This document shows positions 52,034 to 64,000 of a stretch of DNA of 64,000 nucleotides, one piece after another; within the stretch, counting starts at the first letter, position 1; every line of letters starts with the position of its first letter. The stretch is taken from the NCBI RefSeq assembly GCF_013778325.1, contig NZ_JACEIB010000002.1, forward strand, positions 62,001 to 126,000, given 5' to 3'. The notes below the pieces were generated by a model. That model worked only from the letters and a program-made list of their open reading frames with translations. It did not search any database and was not told the origin of the DNA. Position numbers and translations under genes: made by a program. Source of the stretch: Sphingomonas chungangi (GTDB lineage: Bacteria > Pseudomonadota > Alphaproteobacteria > Sphingomonadales > Sphingomonadaceae).

Positions 52034-52146
52034 CCGTTCGTGCTGAGGAGCCGCTGAGCGCAGTCGAAGCGGCGTCTCGAAGCACCTGCGCATGCCCTTC
52101 GAGACGGGCCTTCGCCTTCGCTCAGGCCCTCCTCAGGGCGAACGGG
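52034..52146. repeat. Palindromic intergenic repeat, copy 8 (long composite form)
   Basis: CCGTTCGTGCTGAGGAGCCG at the left and CCTCCTCAGGGCGAACGG at the right, with inner GTCTCGAAGCACC...CCCTTCGAGAC. It lies between gap and pgk, within an otherwise operon-like series. Confidence 0.87.
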
Positions 52147-52197
52147 GGGAGGCCAAATACATTTGCGGCGGGGTTCGAGGCCCCGCCGCTTGTCAGT

Positions 52198-53205
52198 TCA
52201 GAGCGTCTTGCCGATCGCGCCGGCCGTGTCGACCATGCGGTTCGAGAAGCCCCATTCGTTGTCGTACCAGCTCAGCACGCGGACCAGCTTGCCTTCAAGC
52301 ACTGCCGTCTCGAGGCTGTCGACGGTCGACGACGCGGCCGCGCCGTTGAGATCGATCGAAACCAGAGGCTCGTCGGTGTAATCGAGCACGCCCTTCAGCG
52401 CGCCTTCGGCGGCCGCCTTCAGGATGGCGTTCACCTCCTCCTTCGTGGTGTCGCGCTTCGGCGTGAAGGTCAGGTCGATCATCGAGACGTTGGGGGTCGG
52501 CACGCGGATCGCCGAACCGTCCAGCTTGCCCTTCAGCTCGGGCAGCACCTCGCCTACCGCGCGGGCGGCGCCGGTGGTGGTCGGGATCATCGACATGCCG
52601 GCGGCACGCGCACGGCGCGGATCCGAATGGACCTGGTCGAGGATCTTCTGGTCGTTGGTGTAGGCGTGGACGGTGGTCATCAGGCCGCGCTCGATGCCGA
52701 CCGCATCGTTCAGCACCTTGGCGACCGGCGCCAGGCAGTTGGTGGTGCACGACGCGTTCGAGATGATCGTCATGTCGCCGGTGATCTTGTCGTGGTTCAC
52801 GCCGAACACGACGGTCAGGTCCACGCCCTTGGCGGGCGCCGAGATCAGCACCTTCTTGGCGCCGGCGGCGATATGCTTCTGCGCGCTCTCGCGATCGGTG
52901 AAGAAACCGGTGCACTCCAGCGCGATGTCGACGCCGTTGGCGGCGTGCGGCAGGTTCGCCGGATCGCGCTCGGCCGAGACGTGGATGCGCTTGCCGTCGA
53001 TGATCAGATCGTTGCCGTCGACTTCCACTGTGCCCTTCCAGGTGCCGTGGACCGAATCGCGCTTGAACAGGCGGGCATTGTCGGCGGGCTTGCCGAGATC
53101 GTTGATCGAGACGAGCTCCAGCCCGCAATCGGGGCGCTCCAGGATCGCGCGCGCGACCAACCGGCCGATCCGGCCGAAGCCGTTGATCGCAACTTTCACC
53201 GCCAT
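52198..53205 (-). CDS. gap: Glyceraldehyde-3-phosphate dehydrogenase, type I
   Basis: 335 residues. [20 protein letters not shown] is the NAD-binding start. Catalytic C153 ([12 protein letters not shown]) and H180 (TTVHAYTND) are both in place, and [17 protein letters not shown] follows. The ATG at 53205 has GAGGGAGA 5-12 bases upstream. First of the glycolytic series; divergent from the zapA unit across about 190 bases. The transketolase gene often found upstream in alphaproteobacteria is absent here. Confidence 0.97.
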   Translation of the reverse strand: MAVKVAINGFGRIGRLVARAILERPDCGLELVSINDLGKPADNARLFKRDSVHGTWKGTVEVDGNDLIIDGKRIHVSAERDPANLPHAANGVDIALECTGFFTDRESAQKHIAAGAKKVLISAPAKGVDLTVVFGVNHDKITGDMTIISNASCTTNCLAPVAKVLNDAVGIERGLMTTVHAYTNDQKILDQVHSDPRRARAAGMSMIPTTTGAARAVGEVLPELKGKLDGSAIRVPTPNVSMIDLTFTPKRDTTKEEVNAILKAAAEGALKGVLDYTDEPLVSIDLNGAAASSTVDSLETAVLEGKLVRVLSWYDNEWGFSNRMVDTAGAIGKTL

Positions 53206-53392
53206 TCTCGTATCTCCCTCGGGCAAATCATCGGACACGCCGGATACGCAGGATCGACCGCCGGCGGCCCCTTAAGGAACGGGTCGGGCGGCGCGAGTCC
53301 GCCCGGTCGCGGCCCATCTGGCGTGCGGCCGGGCGAACGTCAACCGCGCCCGGCCGCCGTTGCGTCGTTGCGGGACCGTGCTATGCCGGGGC

Positions 53393-53596
53393 ATGAGCAT
53401 GGAAAGCGAGCATTTCCAACGGGCCTTGGGCCGTCTTGAAGCCGCCGTCGAGCGCGTGGAGCGCGCTACCGGCAATGTCTCCACCGGATCGGACGACGCC
53501 AGACTGGCAGCGTTGGAAAGCCGGCACCGCAAGCTGCGAGACGGAGCGACCGAGGCGCTGGCCCGGCTCGATAGGCTGATCGGGGGGCAGAACTGA
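53393..53596 (+). CDS. Small coiled-coil protein upstream of ZapA
   Basis: 67 residues from the ATG at 53393 (SMESEHFQRALGRLEAAVER, then VERATG). Helical with heptad-like Leu spacing (LAALESRHRKLRDGATEALA). No named family is certain, but such a small coiled-coil partner commonly precedes zapA in alphaproteobacteria. It overlaps zapA by TGATG and may form a complex with ZapA at the division ring. Low-complexity helices make homology hard to judge. Confidence 0.65.
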   Translation: MSMESEHFQRALGRLEAAVERVERATGNVSTGSDDARLAALESRHRKLRDGATEALARLDRLIGGQN

Positions 53597-53913
53597 TGGC
53601 GCAGGTCGAGATCGAGATCAGCGGTCGAAAGTACGAACTGGCCTGCCGCGACGGCGAGGAGGAGCGGCTGCGCCTGCTCGGCCGGCTGGTCGATGCCAAG
53701 GCGGCGGACGTCGCGCGAGCGATCGGCAAGGCGAGCGAGGCACGCGAACTGTTGCTCACCGCTTTGCTGCTCGCCGACGAGCTGGACGAAGCGCGTGGCG
53801 CCGCCGCCCGCGCCCGCATCGACGACGCCCAGCGCGTCGCCGCGATGGACCGCTGCGCCGAAAAGCTCGAAAGCCTCGCCGCGCGTCTTGAGAAGCCGGG
53901 CGCGAGCGCCTAG
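53596..53913 (+). CDS. zapA: Cell division protein ZapA
   Basis: 105 residues. QVEIEISGRKYELACRDGEE and RLRLLGRLVDAKAADVARAI match ZapA, which bundles FtsZ filaments. The C-terminal coiled coil (RIDDAQRVAAMDRCAEKLES) is present. It sits directly upstream of the 6S RNA and fthC, the order zapA-ssrS-fthC known in many proteobacteria. Confidence 0.92.
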   Translation: MAQVEIEISGRKYELACRDGEEERLRLLGRLVDAKAADVARAIGKASEARELLLTALLLADELDEARGAAARARIDDAQRVAAMDRCAEKLESLAARLEKPGASA

Positions 53914-53919
53914 ATTGGC

Positions 53920-54048
53920 TGATGGTGGGCACTGCCCGATACGAGCTTTTGCGAACATCCCTGAGGCGATTCACATCCTAAGGGGGTCGTCCCTGGTCTG
54001 GCTCCGGCCTGTGCTACATGGCTCCCACCTGACGTAAAAGGCGTCAGA
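53920..54048 (+). ncRNA. ssrS: 6S RNA
   Basis: The gap between zapA and fthC holds no gene but can fold into one long hairpin with a central bulge. The closing stem GGTGGG (53924-53929) pairs with CCCACC (54024-54029), followed by GCAC with GTGC. The word CCCTGAGGCGATTCACATC on the 5' side resembles the CCCTGAGCCGATATTTCA region of E. coli 6S RNA. A small hairpin CTGACG...CGTCAG (54029-54047) follows. The locus zapA-6S-fthC is the recognised position of ssrS. 6S RNA binds the housekeeping RNA polymerase holoenzyme in stationary phase. The ends are approximate. Confidence 0.78.
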
Positions 54049-54068
54049 GGATATTCCAGCAAACGGTC

Positions 54069-54611
54069 ATGGCGGTCCCACCACCCCTCCCTGACAAAGC
54101 GGTGCTACGGCGCGAGCTGCGCGCGAAACGGTTGGCGTTCGCAGGCGAGCCGCAAGCGATCGACCGGCTGCTGGCGCCGCTGCTGGCGCGTGAGGGGCCG
54201 ATCGCCGGCTATATGGCGCATCGCGGCGAGCCGGACGTGCTGCCCTTCCTGTTGCGCGCCTTCCATCTCCGGCACACCGTCGCGCTACCCCGCCCGGGCA
54301 GCGAGACGTTGGACTTCATCCGCTGGCATCCCGACATCGTGATGCGACCCGGCCTCGCGGGGATTTCCGAGCCGGTCGGCGGCGAGCCGATCGTGCCGAG
54401 GATCGTGCTGGCGCCGCTGGTCGGCTTCGATCGCGCCGGCCGCCGGCTCGGCCAGGGGGGCGGCTATTATGACCGCTGGTTCGCCGGCCACCCGGACGCT
54501 ATGCGGATCGGCATCGCCTGGAGCGTTCAGGAGGTCGCGGCGCTCGCGCCCGAAGCCTGGGACATGCCGCTCCACGCCATCGTGACCGAGAAGGAGTGGA
54601 TCGCCCCGTGA
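54069..54611 (+). CDS. fthC: 5-formyltetrahydrofolate cyclo-ligase
   Basis: 180 residues. Converts 5-formyl-THF to 5,10-methenyl-THF with ATP. LRRELRAKRLAFAG at the N-terminus, the folate and phosphate region (GLAGISEPVGG), and ATP-binding LVGFDRAGRRLGQGGGYYDR are clear. It lies downstream of 6S RNA, and its message probably begins as the 6S precursor. It overlaps the DUF2842 gene by GTGA. Confidence 0.93.
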   Translation: MAVPPPLPDKAVLRRELRAKRLAFAGEPQAIDRLLAPLLAREGPIAGYMAHRGEPDVLPFLLRAFHLRHTVALPRPGSETLDFIRWHPDIVMRPGLAGISEPVGGEPIVPRIVLAPLVGFDRAGRRLGQGGGYYDRWFAGHPDAMRIGIAWSVQEVAALAPEAWDMPLHAIVTEKEWIAP

Positions 54612-54844
54612 CGCCCCCGCCCGAGCACTTCCAGCCGAACTGGCGCCGCACCGCTGGCGCCTTCCTGATCCTCGCCCTGATCCTCGTCTGGGCGAGCCTC
54701 GTCGTTCAGCTGGCGGGGCCGGTCGGGCGGCTTCCGGCGCTGGTGCAGGCGGTCTTCTACATCGTCGCCGGCATCGGCTGGATCTGGATCCTGCCGATGC
54801 GCCGCATCCTGCTGTGGAGCGAGACCGGCCGCTGGCGCCGCTGA
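54608..54844 (+). CDS. DUF2842 small membrane protein
   Basis: 78 residues from the GTG at 54608, which overlaps the fthC stop. A polar start (PPPEHFQPNWRR), two membrane helices (AFLILALILVWASLVVQLAG and FYIVAGIGWIWILP) and ending LLWSETGRW match DUF2842. Function unknown. This position after fthC is typical of sphingomonads. Its stop is 3 bases from the stop of the convergent small lipoprotein gene. Confidence 0.88.
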   Translation: MTPPPEHFQPNWRRTAGAFLILALILVWASLVVQLAGPVGRLPALVQAVFYIVAGIGWIWILPMRRILLWSETGRWRR

Positions 54845-54847
54845 GCT

Positions 54848-54991
54848 TCAACCGCGGTAGCCACCACCGTCATGATGATGGTGGTGATCGCTCGGATAGC
54901 CCGGATGATCGTGGCCGCCGCGATGATCCCAGCAGCCGGACACGCCGACGCCGGTGGCGATCAGCACAAAAGCAAGCAACGCTCTACGCAT
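54848..54991 (-). CDS. Small His-rich lipoprotein
   Basis: 47 residues. MRRALLAFVLIATGVGVSGC is a lipoprotein signal with lipobox VSGC, so the mature peptide begins at Cys20 and is only 28 residues long. It is very rich in His, Gly and Asp (DHRGGHDHPG and DHHHHHDGGGYRG). AAGGAG stands 10-15 bases upstream of the ATG, a strong ribosome-binding site. The His/Asp composition suggests binding of Ni, Zn or Cu in the envelope; that is inference. It lies between the DUF2842 gene and tRNA-Asp. Confidence 0.7.
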   Translation of the reverse strand: MRRALLAFVLIATGVGVSGCWDHRGGHDHPGYPSDHHHHHDGGGYRG

Positions 54992-55075
54992 GGAAACACA
55001 CTCCTTCGCTGGCGGCCCAACGGGCCAGGCGAAGGAAGTGTCCCTTGCGGATCGGAATGGCCCCCATCGGGACCA

Positions 55076-55152
<77 letters not shown>

Positions 55153-55220
55153 GTATTTGGTGCCCCGCGCGGCCTCGGCCGCCGCGGTGGAGGGGCCTCT
55201 AAGGGGCTGTCACAACCCTG

Positions 55221-56438
55221 TCAAGCGAGCGGAGGCGGCTCGCCCGAATCTTTTCGCGCGTCCCCGCCCAGCGTGCCGCGCTCGAACAGGAAACCGGCGA
55301 TATCCGGCCGCCCGGCGGTATCCAGCACGGTGTGGACGATGATCAGCAGCGGCGTCGCCAGCACCGCGCCCACCGTACCCCACACCCATGCCCAGAAGCT
55401 GAGCGAGACGAGGATCAGCAGCGGGGAGAGCGTCAGCTTGCGCCCCACGATCATCGGCGTGACGACGTTCGCCTCCACCAGATGCAGCCCGAGGAAGATC
55501 AGCGGCGGTGCCGCGGCATACCAGGGATCGGCGAAGGTCATGAGGCCGCCCAGCGCCAGCAGCAGGACGCAGCCGACCGGCCCGACATAGGGGACGTAGT
55601 TGAGCAGGGCGACGAGCCCGCCCCACATCAGCGGCGTCGGCAGGCCGACATAATAGACCGCCGCCGCGACGATGCAGCCGAGGATCACGTTGATGGTGGT
55701 GATCGTGGCGATGTAGCTGGAGGTGCGATCCACCACCTCCTGGATCACGCGCGCCAGCGTCATCGCGCTGTCGAAGGTGGAGCGGCTGGTGATCGTGTGG
55801 CGCCGTGCCCGCGTCCAGCCCGAGAGGAAGAAGAAGATCACCAGCATCGCGAAGAAGAACTGCACGATCACGAACGGCGCCGAGGTGGTGAGCAGCGACA
55901 GCAGCGAATTGGGCGTGTCCAGCGTCACCGTGCGCGTATGCGACTTCGAGATCATGATCGTGTTGGCGAGCTCGCCGACCGACTTGTTGAGCTGCGCATA
56001 GACATCGACCAGCGGGCGCACGGTGGTGCGGATCATGCCGATCCGCTTGGGCAGGATCGCCGCCCAGTTGGACGCCGGCACTACCACCGAGGCGATCGCC
56101 ATGTTGGCGACGCCGATGAAGAACAATACGCACAGGAAGGCGGCCGCCGCCGAGGGCAGGCCGCGCCGCTCCAGCCACTCCAGCAGCGGCACCAGCGCGA
56201 TCGCGACGACCAGCGCGGCGGTGAGCGGCAGGAAGAACTCGGCGCCGGCTCTCAGCGCGAACGGCAGGGCCAGCACCAGCCCGATGCCGAGGATCAGCGC
56301 GGTCGCGGCCAGCAGCCGGTCGCGATGGTAGCCGCCGGTGACGACGGCCGCCCATTGCGATTCGGTGTGCCGCTCCACCGCGCTGCCGATCTTCTCGGCC
56401 GCCTCGTCCATCACCGTGTCGTCGGATCGCTGCGTCAT
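55221..56438 (-). CDS. AI-2E family transporter
   Basis: 405 residues with about eight membrane segments. ALILGIGLVLALPFALRAGA and LPLTAALVVAIALVPLLEWL near the N-terminus, GLPTPLMWGGLVALLNYVPY (with VGPVG after it), and FLGLHLVEANVVTPMIVGRK with LTLSPLLILVSLSFW are family signatures. Family members export autoinducer-2 or exchange Na+/H+; this one's substrate is unknown. The polar tail (LGGDARKDSGEPPPLA) is cytoplasmic. It follows purU on the same strand by 34 bases. Confidence 0.9.
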   Translation of the reverse strand: MTQRSDDTVMDEAAEKIGSAVERHTESQWAAVVTGGYHRDRLLAATALILGIGLVLALPFALRAGAEFFLPLTAALVVAIALVPLLEWLERRGLPSAAAAFLCVLFFIGVANMAIASVVVPASNWAAILPKRIGMIRTTVRPLVDVYAQLNKSVGELANTIMISKSHTRTVTLDTPNSLLSLLTTSAPFVIVQFFFAMLVIFFFLSGWTRARRHTITSRSTFDSAMTLARVIQEVVDRTSSYIATITTINVILGCIVAAAVYYVGLPTPLMWGGLVALLNYVPYVGPVGCVLLLALGGLMTFADPWYAAAPPLIFLGLHLVEANVVTPMIVGRKLTLSPLLILVSLSFWAWVWGTVGAVLATPLLIIVHTVLDTAGRPDIAGFLFERGTLGGDARKDSGEPPPLA

Positions 56439-56472
56439 CTGCCCTCCGCAGGAAAGCTTAGCAGCAACAGCC

Positions 56473-57330
56473 TCAGGCGGGGAAGACGACCGTGGTCGCG
56501 CCGTTCAGCAGCACGCGATCCTCGCAGAAGGCGCGCACCGCGCGGGCCAGCACCCGCCGCTCGATGTCGCGGCCCTTGCGGACGAGGTCGTCGGGCGTGT
56601 CGCGATGGCTGACGCGCTCGACGTCCTGCTCGATGATCGGCCCTTCGTCGAGATCGGCGGTGACGTAGTGCGCGGTCGCACCGATCACCTTCACCCCACG
56701 CGCATGCGCCTGGTGATAGGGCTTGGCGCCCTTGAAGCCTGGCAGGAAGCTGTGGTGGATGTTGATGCATCGGCCAGCGAGCCAGCCCGCGAACCCATCC
56801 GACAGGATCTGCATATAGCGCGCGAGGACGACGAGATCGGCGCCCGTTGCCTCCACGATCGCGCGGATCCGCGCTTCCTGCCGCTCCTTCTCGCCTGGGT
56901 CGGTCGGCAGATGGTGGAACGGGATTTCGCCGAAATCGAGATGCGCATAGGTTGCGCGGGGGTGGTTGGAGACGATACCGACCGGATCGATCGCCAGTTC
57001 GTCCGTCCGCCAGCGATAGAGCAGGTCGGCAAGGCAGTGATCGAATTTGGAAACGAGCAGCAGCACGCGCTTCCGCTCGTTCGTCGGCCGCAGCGCCCAA
57101 TCCAGCCCATGCGCGCGCGCGGTCGCCTCGAAGCCGGCGCGCAGCGCGTCGATCCCCTGCCCGCCGACCAGCGCGAATTCCACGCGCATGAAGAAGCGGC
57201 CGGTCAGCACGTCGTCGAACTGCTGGGCTTCCAGGATGTTGGCGCCGTGGCTGGCGAGCGCGCTCGCCACCCCGGCGACGATGCCCGGATGATCCTCGCA
57301 CGAAAGCGTCAGAATATGGCTGTCGGTCAA
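56473..57330 (-). CDS. purU: Formyltetrahydrofolate deformylase
   Basis: 285 residues. Hydrolyses 10-formyl-THF to THF and formate, balancing one-carbon units. The N-terminal ACT domain ([20 protein letters not shown]) precedes a formyltransferase fold with [20 protein letters not shown] (Asn and His) and [13 protein letters not shown] (Asp). An intact ACT domain and this length separate it from PurN. It is divergent from katG across 168 bases. Confidence 0.95.
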   Translation of the reverse strand: MTDSHILTLSCEDHPGIVAGVASALASHGANILEAQQFDDVLTGRFFMRVEFALVGGQGIDALRAGFEATARAHGLDWALRPTNERKRVLLLVSKFDHCLADLLYRWRTDELAIDPVGIVSNHPRATYAHLDFGEIPFHHLPTDPGEKERQEARIRAIVEATGADLVVLARYMQILSDGFAGWLAGRCINIHHSFLPGFKGAKPYHQAHARGVKVIGATAHYVTADLDEGPIIEQDVERVSHRDTPDDLVRKGRDIERRVLARAVRAFCEDRVLLNGATTVVFPA

Positions 57331-57498
57331 ATTCGCCTCCCCGGAACCGCGCCGATAGCGTGAAGCGGCCGATCCGGAAAGCGCCTCGCCTCGCCCCGTC
57401 GATCAGTGTCAGCAAGGATAGCGATTAGACATGGCCGTCACGGGCGCGCAATCAACCAAGGCGACAATACTCCAAACCAAAGCAGCAGGAGAGATGTG

Positions 57499-59652
<2,154 letters not shown>

Positions 59653-59677
59653 TAGTCTTCTGATCGACGTCCGATGC

Positions 59678-59716
59678 GGGCCTCCGGCGCGATGTGCGTC
59701 GGAGGCCCGTTTCGTT

Positions 59717-59718
<2 letters not shown>
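59678..59718 (+). terminator. Intrinsic terminator after katG
   Basis: GGGCCTCCG (59678-59686) pairs with CGGAGGCCC (59700-59708), followed by GTTTCGTTTC. It reaches the stop of the convergent 5-oxoprolinase gene and may serve both strands. Confidence 0.8.
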
Positions 59719-63322
<3,604 letters not shown>

Positions 63323-63401
63323 GATGTCCTTCCGCCACACACGCCGAGTTGCCCCCGGACCGGTTCCGGCTATGCTCGCCCGCGAGCCAAGGGACAATCG
63401 G

Positions 63402-64000
63402 ATGGGCGCAGAAGCCGGTGGAGACGAGCCTTCGGATGCCGTGAACCACGGGCGGCTCGGCGTCGGCATGTGCATCGCGCTCGTAATCGGCAACATGGTC
63501 GGATCGGGTGTGTTCCTGCTGCCCGGCCCGCTCGCCCCGCTGGGCTGGAACTCGGTCTATGGCTGGCTGCTGACCATCGGCGGGAGCCTCTGCGTCGCCT
63601 ATGTGCTGGCGCGGCTGGCGCGCGACATGGCGGGGGGCTGCGGACCGGTCACCTACGCGCACGCCGCCTTCGGGCCAGCGGCGGGCTTCACGATCGGCTG
63701 GAGCTACTGGATCTCGGTGTGGGTCGCCAACGCCACGCTGGCGGTGGGCGCCGTCAGCAACCTCTCGATCCTCTTCCCGCGCCTGGCTTCGGCGCCCGGA
63801 CTCCCGGCGGTCGCGGCGGTGGTGCCGATCTGGGTGCTCACGCTGATCAACTGCCTGGGCGTGCGGCGCGCCGGCGGCGTCCAGTCGATCACGACGATCC
63901 TGAAGCTGGTGCCGCTGGCCGGCGCGATCCTCGTCGGCGCCTGGCTGCTGCTGAGCGGCAGGGCGACCCTGCCGGCGGCGAGCGTGCAACCGGTAACGAC
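63402..64000 (+). CDS. APC-family amino-acid permease, 3' end beyond the window
   Basis: About 199 residues visible, with no stop before the window ends. The ATG at 63402 follows AAGGGACAA. After a 17-residue polar leader comes [20 protein letters not shown], the APC helix 1 with its unwound GSG substrate motif. [20 protein letters not shown] and [20 protein letters not shown] resemble AdiC/ArcD-type basic amino-acid/polyamine antiporters. Divergent from the 5-oxoprolinase gene by 79 bases, so it may bring in the substrate of that enzyme. This link is inferred from position only. Confidence 0.88.
   Translation, partial: MGAEAGGDEPSDAVNHGRLGVGMCIALVIGNMVGSGVFLLPGPLAPLGWNSVYGWLLTIGGSLCVAYVLARLARDMAGGCGPVTYAHAAFGPAAGFTIGWSYWISVWVANATLAVGAVSNLSILFPRLASAPGLPAVAAVVPIWVLTLINCLGVRRAGGVQSITTILKLVPLAGAILVGAWLLLSGRATLPAASVQPVT

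Noticed and set aside
57331-57498. OxyR binding site upstream of katG
   Set aside because: GATAGCGATTAG resembles one half-site only; the four-part spaced motif is not present.

Overview
The window is a contiguous piece of a G+C-rich alphaproteobacterial chromosome, most likely from a Sphingomonas-like member of the Sphingomonadales. This rests on protein content rather than on a database search: a PhoK-type alkaline phosphatase, paired DUF4139 proteins, a DIVVTG motif typical of sphingomonad outer-membrane proteins, Flp/Tad pilus proteins, the hdaA/purM and zapA/6S RNA/fthC neighbourhoods, a class I fructose-bisphosphate aldolase beside pgk and gap, and eight copies of a palindromic intergenic repeat with CCGTTCG...CGAACGG ends. 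Genes are dense, overlap by ATGA or TGATG at many junctions and are mostly housekeeping. I see no prophage, transposase, CRISPR array or rRNA.

Layout. 1-11.3 kb: a frameshifted PhoK-like phosphatase, two secreted DUF4139 proteins, a PAS protein, a periplasmic M20 amidohydrolase, a 26-residue membrane peptide, an acetyltransferase/receiver pair divergent from a LysR regulator, a broken TPR gene, and an Lrp regulator divergent from alanine dehydrogenase. 11.3-17 kb: a large secreted zinc metalloprotease, a Phd-like/PAS fusion protein, and TadE- and TadG-like pilus proteins. 17-26.8 kb: folE, wrbA, tRNA-Arg, DUF1178, nitrilase, grxC, comF, a methyltransferase, mutT, two Flp pilins, accA, xerD and an unknown membrane protein. 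26.9-37.1 kb: aroK-aroB, DUF423, a KefB-type antiporter, an IscU-like scaffold, cvpA, an accessory stretch of small unknown genes and inverted repeats, radA and ppx. 37.1-48.9 kb: an Lrp regulator divergent from putA, then ppk1, hdaA, a DUF2066-like gene, purM, purN, a YjbR/MmcQ protein and ndk. 49-57.3 kb: holC, fba, pgk and gap, divergent from zapA, 6S RNA and fthC, followed by DUF2842, a His-rich lipoprotein, tRNA-Asp, an AI-2E transporter and purU. 57.4-64 kb: katG, a fused 5-oxoprolinase and a divergent amino-acid permease cut by the window end.

How the genes relate. Central carbon metabolism (gap, pgk, fba), purine and one-carbon metabolism (purM, purN, purU, fthC, folE), the shikimate pathway (aroK, aroB) and amino-acid catabolism under Lrp-type regulators (ald, putA) dominate. 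Polyphosphate synthesis (ppk1) and breakdown (ppx) flank putA. The TadE/TadG pair and the two Flp prepilins belong functionally to a Flp/Tad pilus whose assembly ATPase, secretin and prepilin peptidase are not in this window. Candidates for new biology are modest: the Phd-PAS fusion, the tiny membrane peptide and lipoprotein, the accessory island between cvpA and radA, the IscU-like protein with only two of three scaffold cysteines, and the repeat family that appears to supply purN's ribosome-binding site. I did not find a convincing new multi-gene system.
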